Source: Lentzea terrae
GTDB lineage: Bacteria; Actinomycetota; Actinomycetes; Mycobacteriales; Pseudonocardiaceae
Assembly: GCF_003265345.1 (NCBI RefSeq)
Contig: NZ_QFWW01000020.1
Location: 185,743 to 249,479, forward strand
DNA length: 63,737 bases
Direction of reading: 5' to 3'
Part shown: positions 26,759 through 36,501 of the stretch, piece by piece
How the letters are laid out: every line of letters starts with the position of its first letter
Position numbering within the stretch: position 1 is the first letter of the stretch
Made by a program: the position numbers and the translations under genes
Notes under the pieces: model-generated
The model's database searches: none
What the model was told of the DNA's origin: nothing
Seen by the model: the letters and a program-made list of their open reading frames with translations, nothing else

Positions 26759-29395
26759 GTGCCACCAGACCGACTTGCCGCGCCGGCCGAGGGTGCCGCC
26801 GCCCGCCTCCTGGAACAGGTGAACGGCGCTGGTCAGCCGCCGTTGACGGTCATCGCCGGCCCCGGCGGCGTGGAGTCGCGCTTCGTGGCGAACGAGATCT
26901 CCCGCGCGCTGGGCACGGGAGACCGCAGGGGCAGGGTCGTCAACCTCTCCTACAGCGAACCGGGCACGGGGTTCGACCTGGTCAGCCAGATTCCGCCGCC
27001 GCCGGCACTGCGCGCCGCACCGGGACTGCTGCTGTTCTTCAAGGACACGCACCGGCTGCCCGCCGAGGCGCTCGGCACGCTGGAATCGCTGGTCCGCCAG
27101 ACGGCGAACACGGAGACGCGCTGCCTGTGCGCGATCACGCTGCCGCTGCCGCCCGAGACCAGGGACGCCTTCCTGGCGAGCTTCGACCGGCTGCGCCGCG
27201 ACGGCCTGGTGCGGCTCGTGACCCTGCGCCCGGCGCCGCGGCGCGATCTGCCCGACCTGGTCACGTCGGCGATCGGCGCACTGCCGGAGACCGCGCTGAG
27301 CGAGGGGCTGTGGCTCACGACCAGGGGCTGGCCGAACGTGGTCACCACAGCGCTGCGGATCGGGCGCGACCGCGACCTGATGACCGTGGTGGACCGGCAC
27401 GCCTACCTCACCGCGTGGCGCAGGCAGTTCCGCGTCGCGGCGGACGACGAGCTGCTCGCGGATGTGCGCCGGCTGGGGCCGACGGCGTGGCAGGCGGCCA
27501 AGGCGATCGCTGTGCTCGGCCCGCTCGGCGCCGCCGCGCCACGGCTGGTCGGCGCGGCGCTCGGGGTGTCCGAGCAGGAGGCGGAGGCGGAGCTCGCCGG
27601 ACTCGCCCACGCCGGGGTGCTGCGGTACGCCAGTGCGAGCAGCACCTGGCGGTTCCGCGTACCTCTGGTGGCGTTGTCGCTGGAGTCCGCCGCCGGTCCG
27701 TACGAACGCCGCAGGCTCGCGCAGCTCGCGGTCACCGCGCTGTGGGAGGGCGAGGCGCGGTGCGACCTGCCGGCCTACCTGCCCGACCAGCTCGTCAACG
27801 CGGGCCGGCTGGTCGACCAGGAGCGGGCGCGCACCGAGCTGCTGGTGAGCGCGGGCCGGGCGGCGTTGCGCGAGGCGGAGCGGTCGCTGACGTGGTTGCG
27901 TGCCGCCGCGGAGCTGTCGGCTGACCGCGCAGACCGCGCGCAGATCCTCCTCACCCACGCGCGCACCTGCCTGATGTGCGGCGAGGCCGCGCAGGCGCTG
28001 GAGTCGACGGGCACCGTGCTGCGCGAGTACGCGGAGGAGATCCCGGACGACGAGATCATGAGCATCTGCCTGCTGCACCTCAACGCGTTGCACAAGGCCG
28101 GCGACCTCGCGACGCTCGAACAGGTGGCGCAGGACGCGTGGTGGCCGTGGCCGGGCGACGACGTGCAGCGGGCCGTCGGCCGAGCGTCCGCGCTGGCGCT
28201 GCTCGGCCGGTGGCGGCAGACCCACGAGCTGCTCGATCAGATCCGGCGGGAGCACGACACCACGCCGGTCGACCGGCACATCCGCGCCATCAGCCCGATC
28301 ATCCGGCTGTGGCTGGGCGACGCGGCCGAGTTCGACGACGACGTCGCGGAGCTGGTCGCCAGGGCCGAGGCCGGCGAGAAACCGCACGACGAACTGCAGA
28401 GCCGCGCCAGCGCGCTGGTGACGCTCGGCGAGTCGCGCCGGGCACGGGACCTGCTCGCGCTGTCCGACCGCGTGCACATCCCGCTCGCCACCGCCTGCCG
28501 GGCGGCGCTGGCGGTGGCGGACGGCCGCGCGACCGAGGCGCTCGAGCTCACCCGCCAGAGCATCGCCACCGGTCCGCGCAGCGGCTGCGACGCCGAGCAC
28601 ACGATGATGTTCCACCTCGCGGCGACCGTGCAGCTGTACCGCGGCAAGCTCTCCCGCGCGCTCGCACTCCTCGCCACGGCACACGACCGCGCGCCGGTCC
28701 TCCCGCACCTGCTGGTCCTGACCGAGGCGACGCACGAACGCCTGTTCCGGCGAGATGTTGCCGCCGGGCAGGCACTGGAGGCGGCGTTGCGCCGGGCGGA
28801 GGAGACCGGCGGCATCGCGCTGACCGACCTGCTCTGGACCGCACTGGCCGACATCGCCTTCGACGCCGACCGGCGGGACCTGCTGCCCGGCTACCTCACG
28901 CGGGTGGAACAGGTCGCCGAGCGGATGGGCACCGAGCAGGCCGAGATGAACCGGCTGACCCTGCGGGCGGTCGTCCACGCGGACACCGGCGCGGCGGAGA
29001 AGGCCGTCGCACTGCTGCGCGAACGCGGCCGGCCGCTGGACCTGGTGAGCGGGCTCGAACGCCTGGTGCGCTACGAGGTGGCCCCGCCAGAGCTGCTGCT
29101 GGAGGCCTACAGCGCGGCGGGCGAGCTGGACGCGTTGATGTTCCGGACGGGGTTGCGCAACCTCATGCGCGCCCGCGGCATCTCCGTGCCGGGGCGGCAG
29201 GCCACCGTGGCGGAGAACGAACGCCTGCTGGCCGTCCTGGTCGCGGACGGCCTCGGCAACAAGCAGATCGCGACCCTGCTCGGCGCGAGCGAGAAGAGCG
29301 TCGAGGGCCGGCTCTCGCGGCTGTTCTCCCGCACCGGTTACCGGTCGCGGGTCGAGCTCGCCGCGGCGATGCTCACCGGCCGCTTCAAGGTGTGA
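26759..29395 (+). CDS. LuxR-type TPR regulator with degenerate P-loop
   Basis: 878 residues from a GTG; the ribosome site is weak. The N-terminus has the layout of a STAND/LAL ATPase, but the Walker A region reads IAGPGGVESRF, lacking the GK(T/S) needed for nucleotide binding. A long TPR-like helical centre follows, then a C-terminal LuxR helix-turn-helix (LLAVLVADGLGNKQIATLLGASEKSVEGRLSRL). It is more diverged than the other two regulators, yet shares the C-terminal ending R(S)RxELAAAxLxGR. It is divergent from eccA with a perfect palindrome between them, and its stop abuts the stop of the next, convergent LuxR gene (TGATCA). It may regulate without ATP or through a partner. Confidence 0.8.
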   Translation: MPPDRLAAPAEGAAARLLEQVNGAGQPPLTVIAGPGGVESRFVANEISRALGTGDRRGRVVNLSYSEPGTGFDLVSQIPPPPALRAAPGLLLFFKDTHRLPAEALGTLESLVRQTANTETRCLCAITLPLPPETRDAFLASFDRLRRDGLVRLVTLRPAPRRDLPDLVTSAIGALPETALSEGLWLTTRGWPNVVTTALRIGRDRDLMTVVDRHAYLTAWRRQFRVAADDELLADVRRLGPTAWQAAKAIAVLGPLGAAAPRLVGAALGVSEQEAEAELAGLAHAGVLRYASASSTWRFRVPLVALSLESAAGPYERRRLAQLAVTALWEGEARCDLPAYLPDQLVNAGRLVDQERARTELLVSAGRAALREAERSLTWLRAAAELSADRADRAQILLTHARTCLMCGEAAQALESTGTVLREYAEEIPDDEIMSICLLHLNALHKAGDLATLEQVAQDAWWPWPGDDVQRAVGRASALALLGRWRQTHELLDQIRREHDTTPVDRHIRAISPIIRLWLGDAAEFDDDVAELVARAEAGEKPHDELQSRASALVTLGESRRARDLLALSDRVHIPLATACRAALAVADGRATEALELTRQSIATGPRSGCDAEHTMMFHLAATVQLYRGKLSRALALLATAHDRAPVLPHLLVLTEATHERLFRRDVAAGQALEAALRRAEETGGIALTDLLWTALADIAFDADRRDLLPGYLTRVEQVAERMGTEQAEMNRLTLRAVVHADTGAAEKAVALLRERGRPLDLVSGLERLVRYEVAPPELLLEAYSAAGELDALMFRTGLRNLMRARGISVPGRQATVAENERLLAVLVADGLGNKQIATLLGASEKSVEGRLSRLFSRTGYRSRVELAAAMLTGRFKV

Positions 29396-32026
29396 TCACG
29401 GCGAGTCCTCGGACGCCACGAGCCTGCCCTCCAGGCTGGCGGCGGCGAGGTCGAGCCGCGACCGGCAGCCCGTTCTGGCGAACAACCTGGTGAGGTAGTT
29501 CTCCACGGTCTTCTCGCTGATCCGCACCGAGGACGCGATCTGCCGGTTGGTCATGCCGTGACCGACGAGCTCGATGATCTGCAGGTCGGTCTCCGAGAAC
29601 TCCTCGCGGGCGACGCGAGCCCGCGGCGGCGCGACGCCCAGCTTGCGCATCGACTCCTTGATGTGCGCGCCCATCCAGTCCTCACCGATCCGTCTGGAGA
29701 TCTCCAGCGCCTCCGCGTACCAAGGTCCGGGCTCGTCGCAGAAGAAGGCCACCGTCATGCACGCCCGCATCAGCTCCGCCAGGTTGCCCTGCTCGCGCAA
29801 CAGCTCGACCGCGGTCGTCGCGGCTTCGTAGTCGTGCTCGGCCAGCCCGCGCAGGATGAGCTCGGCCGCGCGCAGGCCGGAGCCGCCGAAGCGGGCGTGC
29901 CAGCGCCTGGCCTCCGCGCACAACCGAGCGAGCGGCTCCGCGTGCTCCGACCGTTCCTCCAGGAACGCGAGGCGCACCAGGAACCACCGCAGTCCCACGT
30001 TGTCGCCCTCGTCGGCCGCGTTGCAGATCTGCGGGTAGGCCGCCCAGCCCCGCGCGATGGCCTCCTCCCACTCGCCACCGCGGTACGCGATGCCGATCTC
30101 CACCCACGTTCGCATCGCCGGGAAGGGACCGTGCTCGCCGGCGAGTGCGAGCCACTGCCGGGCGCGCTTGAAGTCGCCGAGTGACGACATGACCTCCGCC
30201 GCGAGCAGCCGGGAGACCTGGTGCAGGGCCGTGTGCCACGGTCCGGTGAGCTCCAGCCGCCGCGCGTCGGTGACGACCTCGGCCCACGCGCCGTTGATGT
30301 AGTTGCGCACCAACCGGCCGTAGATCGCGATCGGGCCGGACGTCGGTTCGCCGTAGCCGGCGTCGAGCACCAGCTTGAACATCGTCGGGACGTCGTACTG
30401 GTCGTCGGCGCACTCGATCGCCTCCTCCCTGGCCGGCTCCACCCCGAAGAGGTGGTCGACGCGGAACCCGCCGAACGCGGTGACCAGGTCGCTCGCCCGC
30501 ACCGGCGTCCGGCCGCGGAACCAGCGGGCGGCGAACTCCAGCGGGGCACGACTGCGCATGTCACGGGCCAGCGCGTCGTACACCGCGCACGTCACCGGGC
30601 GTCCGGTGTGGACGGCGGCGAGCGCGGCCGACGCGGCCAGCTCGTGCCGGAAGCGGTCCTCGACGCCCACGCCCACGACCTCCTCCACCACCACGCCCAG
30701 GTCGCGGTAGTGGCCCAGGCGCACCAGCAGGTGCAGGACGATCGGCACCAGCCGACCCCGTTCGGCGCTTTCGGCCGGGCAGTGCCGCAGCGCGGCGCGG
30801 TACAGGCGGGCGGCCAGCGCGGGACACGCCCGCACCGCGCGCCTGGCCTCCTGGTCCAGCATCGGCACGAGGGAGGGATCGGCGGCCAGCGCGGCACCCG
30901 CCAGTGCCACGTGGTCGGCGAGCACCGAGGACTCCGCCGTCCCCGCGCGCAGGAGGTGCGTCGCGACGACCGCGTGCAGTCGTTCCGCCTCGCCCGCAGG
31001 CCGGTTGCGGTCCAGCGTGATCACCAGCGCCCGGCAGGGCACGGTCAGCACACCCTCCCAGTCGTGCGCCAGCACCCCTGCGACGCAGAGCCGGTCCACC
31101 ACCACGCCGCAGGACCCGAGGTCGTAGCCGAACGCGTCGGCGAAGTACAGCACGTCGTCGATCGTGCAGCGGGTGGCGCGCGAGACCAGCGCGACGAGCC
31201 GATCGCCGATCTCACCGGCGGCCGCCACCGCTGCGACGAGCTCGTGGTCCGGCGGCAGCGCGATCGTCTCGGGCGTCGGGTCGCCGACGCACAGGTACCC
31301 GAGCACCTCCGCGAGCCGGCGTTCCTCCTTCAGCAGGCCGAACGTGGCGAGCACGGTGCCGGGGTTGCCCGCCAGTGGACCGAGCGCCGCGCGCACCGCG
31401 GGCACCACCGCCTCGTCCAGTGGAGCGCACGCGGTCTGGTTCACCAGCAGCTCGATGTCCTGTTCCCCGAGCGGTCCCAGATCCAGCACCAGATCGGCGA
31501 GACCGCTCAACGCGACCGTGCCGGTCGTGGCGTCGTCGCGGCAGGTGGCGACGACCGTGCAGCCGGCCCGGTGCGCCGCGGCGACCGCGAGCACCGGATC
31601 CGGGGCCGTGTGCACGTCGTCGAACAGCACGGCGACCGGGCCGTCGGCGCGCAGCTGGGTGTACAGCCGGACCAGTTCCGCGAACAGGACGGCCCGCGAC
31701 CGCACCGACTCGCCGTACTCCTCCTGGCACAGGCGGTCGACGGCGGCGAACGCGTTCAGCGCATGTGCTCCCGCGAGCTCGTCGTAGGACTGCCGGACCA
31801 GGTCGATCGCGGATCGCGCGCAGAACACGTCCCACGGCGGTGCGCTGCCGGCGGGCACGGACAGCACGGTGATGCCGCGCTCCTGCCACAGCCGGCCCAG
31901 CTCGTCCAGGAGTGCCGTCTTCCCGATTCCGCCGGCGCCGCGGAGCAGCAGGAGCGCCCGCGATCCCGCGTACGCGTCGAGATCACCGATCTCCGCTGTC
32001 CTGCCCACGAGAACCCTGCGCGGCAT
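29396..32026 (-). CDS. Large ATP-binding LuxR-type regulator (LAL-like), paralogue 2
   Basis: 876 residues from the ATG at 32026 (MPRRVLVGRTAE), with AGGAGG five bases before it; the open frame further upstream lacks family sequence. Walker A is LRGAGGIGKTALL (about residues 27-39) and Walker B FDDVHTAPD. A helical centre of about 550 residues leads to a C-terminal LuxR HTH (TNRQIASSVRISEKTVENYLTRLFARTGCRSRLDL in two pieces around the recognition helix). The HTH differs from paralogue 1 at only a few positions. It is divergent from a TPR regulator-like gene. It is probably part of the control of this ESX locus. Confidence 0.85.
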   Translation of the reverse strand: MPRRVLVGRTAEIGDLDAYAGSRALLLLRGAGGIGKTALLDELGRLWQERGITVLSVPAGSAPPWDVFCARSAIDLVRQSYDELAGAHALNAFAAVDRLCQEEYGESVRSRAVLFAELVRLYTQLRADGPVAVLFDDVHTAPDPVLAVAAAHRAGCTVVATCRDDATTGTVALSGLADLVLDLGPLGEQDIELLVNQTACAPLDEAVVPAVRAALGPLAGNPGTVLATFGLLKEERRLAEVLGYLCVGDPTPETIALPPDHELVAAVAAAGEIGDRLVALVSRATRCTIDDVLYFADAFGYDLGSCGVVVDRLCVAGVLAHDWEGVLTVPCRALVITLDRNRPAGEAERLHAVVATHLLRAGTAESSVLADHVALAGAALAADPSLVPMLDQEARRAVRACPALAARLYRAALRHCPAESAERGRLVPIVLHLLVRLGHYRDLGVVVEEVVGVGVEDRFRHELAASAALAAVHTGRPVTCAVYDALARDMRSRAPLEFAARWFRGRTPVRASDLVTAFGGFRVDHLFGVEPAREEAIECADDQYDVPTMFKLVLDAGYGEPTSGPIAIYGRLVRNYINGAWAEVVTDARRLELTGPWHTALHQVSRLLAAEVMSSLGDFKRARQWLALAGEHGPFPAMRTWVEIGIAYRGGEWEEAIARGWAAYPQICNAADEGDNVGLRWFLVRLAFLEERSEHAEPLARLCAEARRWHARFGGSGLRAAELILRGLAEHDYEAATTAVELLREQGNLAELMRACMTVAFFCDEPGPWYAEALEISRRIGEDWMGAHIKESMRKLGVAPPRARVAREEFSETDLQIIELVGHGMTNRQIASSVRISEKTVENYLTRLFARTGCRSRLDLAAASLEGRLVASEDSP

Positions 32027-32275
32027 CCCAGCCTCCTCACCGTCTCCGCCTGGCCCCTGGCGGGACGCGGACTCGGGGCCGTGATGACGCGAAACGGGTC
32101 GACCCCGAAGAAGATTGCTCCGTTCAGCCCATTCCGGCGCGCCCAGGATAGGCCGGACGCAGGCAGCCCGGCAGGACCACACGGCAGTCGTGCACACCCC
32201 GTGACCTGCGGCAGCGCCACCAGGACGTTCCACCCCGTTCCACGCCTGTTCCACCGGTCTGCTTGGGTGTGCGGC
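32027..32275. promoter_or_regulatory. Divergent spacer between LuxR paralogue 2 and the TPR gene
   Basis: About 249 bp. It contains the ribosome binding site of the leftward gene; no copy of the TGAGGGA palindrome and no convincing hairpin were found. It presumably holds two divergent promoters that could not be pinpointed. Confidence 0.4.
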
Positions 32276-34096
32276 GTGACGCCCGAGTCGTTGTTGGCAG
32301 CAGGCACCCGCGCGTTGACGGAGAACGGGGACCTGAGGACCAGCAGGGAGCGTTTCGCTCAGGCCTACGAGGCCGCCCAGAAGACCGGTGACGTGCACAC
32401 CCTCGTCGCTGCCGCACTCGGCGCCGGCGGGGTGTGGGTGCACGAGCACCGCACCGCGGCCGAGGCGGAACTGGTGCGGTCACAGCTCAAGCACGCGCTC
32501 ACGCTCGTGGAACCGAAGTCCGACATCGCGTTGCGGTTGCGGTTGCGGCTCACCGCGGAAAGCGACTACCAGGCCAACACGTGCACGAACATCCTTGCGC
32601 TGCTTGACGAAGCCCGGCAGGTCGTGGATCCGGTGGTGCGGGTCGAGGCGCTCAGCCTCGCGCATCACTGCGTGCTCGGGCCGGATCACGTGGAACTGCG
32701 CAAGGAACTGGCCGCCGAGATGATCGGCGAGAGTCTGCGCAGCGGGCGCCAGGGCGACCTGATGATGGCGTTGCTGTGGCAGGTGGTCGACCACTTCCTC
32801 GACGCCGACCCGCACGCCGTGCGCCGCCTCACCGACCTGAGGGAACGGCTCAAGCACGAGGACCACCTCGCCGTGCGGTTCGTGGTGAGCGCGATGGAGG
32901 TCATGCTCGCGATCCGCGACGGGCGCTTCGCCGAGGCCGAACAACTGGCCGGCGCGAGCGCGCAGCTCGGCGCCGAGGTCGGTGACGTGGACGCGACGGC
33001 CTGGTACGGCGCGCAGCTCAGTGCGATCCGTTGGTATCAGGGCCGCACCGCGGAGCTGTTCCCGTTGCTGGACCATCTGGTGCACTCGCCGACGCTGAGC
33101 ACCGTCGACAACTCGTTCTTCGCCGCGCTCGCGGTCGCCGCCGCGCTCTCCGGTGACCGGCGCAAGGCCCACGGCGCGCTCGCGATGCTGTGCCGGGACG
33201 GGCTGCACTCGCTGCCCCGCTCCAGCACGTGGCTGGTGACCATGAGCGGGGTCGCGGATGCCGCGCACCTGCTCGACGACGTCGACGTCGCGCGCGAGGT
33301 CTACGCGATCCTGCTGCCGTTCGCGCGGCTGCCGTTGATGGCGAGTCTCGCCGTCACGTGCTTCGGCTCGGCCCAGCACCCGCTCGGGCTGGCGGCGCTG
33401 ACGTTCGGCGACGTCGGCCTGGCGCTGACGCATCTCAAGGCGGCCGTGCGGGACAACCTCGCGCTCGGGCACTGGCCAGCCGTGCTGTCGTCGCGGCGCA
33501 AGTACGCCGAGGCGCTGGAACGGGCGGGCGCCGTCGCGGAAGCCCGCCGCCAGCTCGCCACGTGCGCGCAGGAGGCCGCCGAACTCGGCGTTGACACGCC
33601 TCCTGACGCGGATCTGACCGTGCGACGCGAGGGCAAGCAGTGGCTCGTCCGGCTCGGCAGCCGGAACGTCCTCGTGGACGGCGGAATCGGGATGGCCCAC
33701 CTCGCCGTGCTCACCGCGAACCCGGGCAGGGAGATCGACGCGGCGGAGCTCGTGGCGGGCACCACCGCGGTGGCGGCCGAGGTCACCGGGCAGGATCAGC
33801 TCGACCTGGAAGCGTTGCGGCAGTATCGGAACAGGCTCGCCGACCTGCGCGGGCGCGAGCTGAGCGACGCCGAGCAGGCCGAGCACGACTGGCTCGCCGG
33901 GGAGATCGCGGCGGCCACCGGGCTGGGCGGCAGGACCCGGACGTTCACCGATTCCGGCGAGCGAGCCCGGATCGCCGTCGGCAAAGCGATCCGCCGCGCG
34001 GTGACGGCGCTGTCGTCGGCTGATCCGGTGATCGCCGAGCACGTGCGCGACCGCGTCCGGACGGGCCGCCGGTGCAGCTACACACCTGGACCGTGA
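32276..34096 (+). CDS. TPR regulator-like protein with C-terminal signature of actinobacterial ATPase regulators
   Basis: 606 residues from a GTG at 32276 (VTPESLLAAG); a GTG three codons upstream is equally possible, and neither has a good ribosome site. Residues 1-430 are TPR-like helical pairs. The last 170 residues (VRREGKQWLVRLGSRNVLVDGGIGMAHL, then a helix rich in Arg/Glu, GLGGRTRTFTDSGERARIAVGKAIRRA, ending TGRRCSYTP) match the terminal module often found at the end of large actinobacterial AAA/TPR regulators and cyclase-type sensors. Here the ATPase part is missing, so it is a stand-alone TPR plus terminal module. It lies upstream of the PE/PPE effector operon and may regulate it. Confidence 0.65.
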   Translation: MTPESLLAAGTRALTENGDLRTSRERFAQAYEAAQKTGDVHTLVAAALGAGGVWVHEHRTAAEAELVRSQLKHALTLVEPKSDIALRLRLRLTAESDYQANTCTNILALLDEARQVVDPVVRVEALSLAHHCVLGPDHVELRKELAAEMIGESLRSGRQGDLMMALLWQVVDHFLDADPHAVRRLTDLRERLKHEDHLAVRFVVSAMEVMLAIRDGRFAEAEQLAGASAQLGAEVGDVDATAWYGAQLSAIRWYQGRTAELFPLLDHLVHSPTLSTVDNSFFAALAVAAALSGDRRKAHGALAMLCRDGLHSLPRSSTWLVTMSGVADAAHLLDDVDVAREVYAILLPFARLPLMASLAVTCFGSAQHPLGLAALTFGDVGLALTHLKAAVRDNLALGHWPAVLSSRRKYAEALERAGAVAEARRQLATCAQEAAELGVDTPPDADLTVRREGKQWLVRLGSRNVLVDGGIGMAHLAVLTANPGREIDAAELVAGTTAVAAEVTGQDQLDLEALRQYRNRLADLRGRELSDAEQAEHDWLAGEIAAATGLGGRTRTFTDSGERARIAVGKAIRRAVTALSSADPVIAEHVRDRVRTGRRCSYTPGP

Positions 34097-34490
34097 GCGG
34101 ATTTCGATTGTCCGGCAACGAAAATCGCACAATATTGGTCAGTGATGAACACCTGCACATTTGTCGTGATCGTCCGATTCGCAGATCATCGAACGCGATC
34201 GATCACCTCAAGACAAGCTTAAGAACAAGACCCAATCCGGTGTGATCTAGCGCACACACAGCCGCGTTCGACGACCGTTCGACAGCTGTGAACAAAGATC
34301 CGATGCCCGAACGGGCAGGCGATCGAGAGCGCTCCCACGACCTGGGCAAACGATCTTCCTGATCATCCGCCGTTCACCTCGGGGCCGCCCGTTTCCGTGT
34401 GCCGCAAGGACTTGTGAACAGTGGATCTCAATTGGTGACCTGCGAACCGGAATACGAGCTTTCCCCTAAAAGGTACTTGATACTGCACGC
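34097..34490 (+). promoter_or_regulatory. 394-bp promoter region of the right effector operon
   Basis: A gene-free stretch that is clearly more AT-rich than its neighbours, with short AT runs (around 34110-34150 and 34205-34230). It must carry the promoter of the operon from the PE-like gene to the giant gene. No copy of the TGAGGGA palindrome is present. AAAAGG ends 17 bp before the ATG at 34491, too far for a normal ribosome site, so initiation of the first gene is unusual or the leader is structured. Confidence 0.5.
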
Positions 34491-34868
34491 ATGTACATCG
34501 TCGGTGACAAAGACGCTGTCCCGCTGCGGGACACCGTCAGCTCGGGTCAGGTGCAACTCGACCCGACCGCGGGCGAGGAGCTCCGCAAGCAGTTCCAGGC
34601 ACAGATCGACCAGGTCGACTCGTGGCTCGAACGCGCCAACACCACCATCGCCCGGCCCGCACCGCTCGGCGCCAACCCGGTCGGCGACGCCATGCGCGAC
34701 AAGTTCACCCAGCGGGCCGAGGGTGAGCAGTACTCGTTCGTCAACGTCATGACCGCGTACCGCACGGTCCTGGAGCAGACGAAGAACTCGATCGTCGAGG
34801 CGATCGAGAACTTCACCCGCCTCGACGAGGAAAAGCAAGCAGAGCTGAAGAAGTTCATGAACAGCTGA
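34491..34868 (+). CDS. PE-like small helical protein, partner of the PPE-like protein
   Basis: 125 residues, mostly two long helices. The segment ANPVGDAMRDKFTQRAEGEQYSF with a following AYRTVLEQTKNSI helix is the pattern of the small PE-like proteins that precede PPE-like genes in non-mycobacterial actinomycete ESX loci. PE and PPE proteins form elongated heterodimers recognised by EspG. It is first in the operon, 49 bp before the PPE-like gene. The missing Shine-Dalgarno leaves the start slightly uncertain, but the conserved region is complete. Confidence 0.7.
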   Translation: MYIVGDKDAVPLRDTVSSGQVQLDPTAGEELRKQFQAQIDQVDSWLERANTTIARPAPLGANPVGDAMRDKFTQRAEGEQYSFVNVMTAYRTVLEQTKNSIVEAIENFTRLDEEKQAELKKFMNS

Positions 34869-34917
34869 TCCCGGCTCGGATCCAGCTGAGTCCACCGACG
34901 CGAGAGGCGAGCCGGTC

Positions 34918-36501
34918 ATGCCCCCCGAGACCGACCCGAGCGACTTCGAGAACAAGCCGGTCCTCACGGACCCCCAGAACTGGGCGTCACGCTCGCACGC
35001 CGAGCTCTACGCCGCTGTGCACAACAACAACGACCCCGGTGCGGCCGGCCAGATCAGCTCCGACTGGAGCAAGTACGGCTCCGAGCTGACCGAGGCGGCC
35101 CGCACGATCAACGCGGTCATCACCGCGTCGGAGTCCAAGTGGACCGGCGGCGCCGCAGAGGCCGCTCGCGAGGCGATGAAGAAGCTCGGTGACTGGGTCG
35201 ACGAGACCGCGCGCACCGCCGTCGAGGTCGGCAGCAAGGTGTCCGAGCAGGGCCACGTGGTGGAGAGCGCCCGCGCGCAGATGCCCGCGCCGATCGCGTT
35301 CGACTGGCACAAGGCCGCAGCCGCGCTCTCCCAGCCGGGCACGCCCGCCTTCGTGCTGGCCTCCGCCGACATCGCCGTGGCCAACGCCGCGTCGCGCGCG
35401 GCGCACGACCAGGCGGTCAACGTCATGACCGCCATGGAGAGCAACTCCCGGCAGGTCGACACGACGACGCCGACCTTCAAGCCGCCGTTCAACCCGAACA
35501 CCGGCCAGGTCGAGGAGCCCCCGGTGGCGCTGCGGCGTCTGGCCGGCACGCCCACGCTGGGCACCGCCGAGGCTCTCACGTCGACGCACGCGGCGGGTGG
35601 CGCCGGCACGGCCGCTCCGCCCAGCCCCACCGGTGCGGCGGCTCCCGGCTCGGCGCAGACCAGTGGCGCCAACGCGCCCGCTGCGGCGGCCTACACGCCG
35701 TCGGCTCCCGGCTACACCGGTCCTGGCGGCGCCGCGGGTGGCGGTGCCGGCTACACGCCGCAGATGACGAACCACAACCCCGGCAACACGAGCGCGGCCG
35801 CCGCGACGTACACGCCGACGGCGCCGGGCTACACGGCGCCGGGCAACGCCGGCAACACCTACACCAGCGGTGGCGGCAGCAACTACACGCCGCAGTTCCC
35901 GACGGGTGGCACGCCGTACGCCCCCACGAGCCCGACCAGCAGCACGCCGCGACCGCTGGCGAACATCCCGAAGGTCCCCGTGGTCGGCAAGGACGTCCCG
36001 AACCCGAACTACACGCCGCAGAACCCCAACTCCCCCAAGGGTTACACGCCCACGGCACCCGGCTACACCGGTCCTGGCGGCCCCGGTGGCGGCGGCGGTG
36101 GTGGCGGTGCCGGGTCTGGCATGAAGCCCGGTGCGATGCCGAACTTCGGCGCCGCGGGCGGTGGCGCCGGTGGTTTCGGTGGCGGTGCGGGCGGCGCCGG
36201 TGGTGCCGGTGGCGGCTCGGTGCAGGCCGGCGGCTCGGCGGGCGTGCAGGGCAGGGCCGGTGCCATGCCGATGGGCATGACGGGTCCCGGTGCGGCCGCG
36301 GCGGCCGGTGCCGGCATGGGTGCCGGTGCGCCGATGGGTGGCGCTCCCGGTGCCGGTGGCCGGGGCGAGGAGGACAAGGAACACCGTTCCGCCAGCTACA
36401 TCATGGGCGGCGACCTGTTCGAGGTTCCCGGCGAGCACCTGCCCCCTGCGGTCATCGGTGGCGCGAAGGTGAAGAAGCCGAAGGGAACCGACGCGTCGTG
36501 A
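34918..36501 (+). CDS. PPE-like protein with WXG domain and Gly/Pro/Tyr-rich tail
   Basis: 527 residues. Residues 15-190 form an all-helical PPE-like domain with WTGGAAE (Trp75) at the turn. A low-complexity tail follows with repeated YTPTAPGYTGPGG-type units and long Gly runs. The final 45 residues (HRSASYIMGGDLFEVPG...PPAVIGG) match the conserved tail of actinobacterial PPE-like proteins. The ATG has GAGAGGCGAG upstream. Its stop overlaps the EspG-like start (GTGA). It is likely exported with the PE-like protein and the giant effector. Confidence 0.8.
   Translation: MPPETDPSDFENKPVLTDPQNWASRSHAELYAAVHNNNDPGAAGQISSDWSKYGSELTEAARTINAVITASESKWTGGAAEAAREAMKKLGDWVDETARTAVEVGSKVSEQGHVVESARAQMPAPIAFDWHKAAAALSQPGTPAFVLASADIAVANAASRAAHDQAVNVMTAMESNSRQVDTTTPTFKPPFNPNTGQVEEPPVALRRLAGTPTLGTAEALTSTHAAGGAGTAAPPSPTGAAAPGSAQTSGANAPAAAAYTPSAPGYTGPGGAAGGGAGYTPQMTNHNPGNTSAAAATYTPTAPGYTAPGNAGNTYTSGGGSNYTPQFPTGGTPYAPTSPTSSTPRPLANIPKVPVVGKDVPNPNYTPQNPNSPKGYTPTAPGYTGPGGPGGGGGGGGAGSGMKPGAMPNFGAAGGGAGGFGGGAGGAGGAGGGSVQAGGSAGVQGRAGAMPMGMTGPGAAAAAGAGMGAGAPMGGAPGAGGRGEEDKEHRSASYIMGGDLFEVPGEHLPPAVIGGAKVKKPKGTDAS

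Noticed and set aside
30221..32275. Long plus-strand extension upstream of the TPR regulator-like gene
   Set aside because: It is antisense to LuxR paralogue 2 and has no family sequence; the GTG at 32276 begins the coherent protein.
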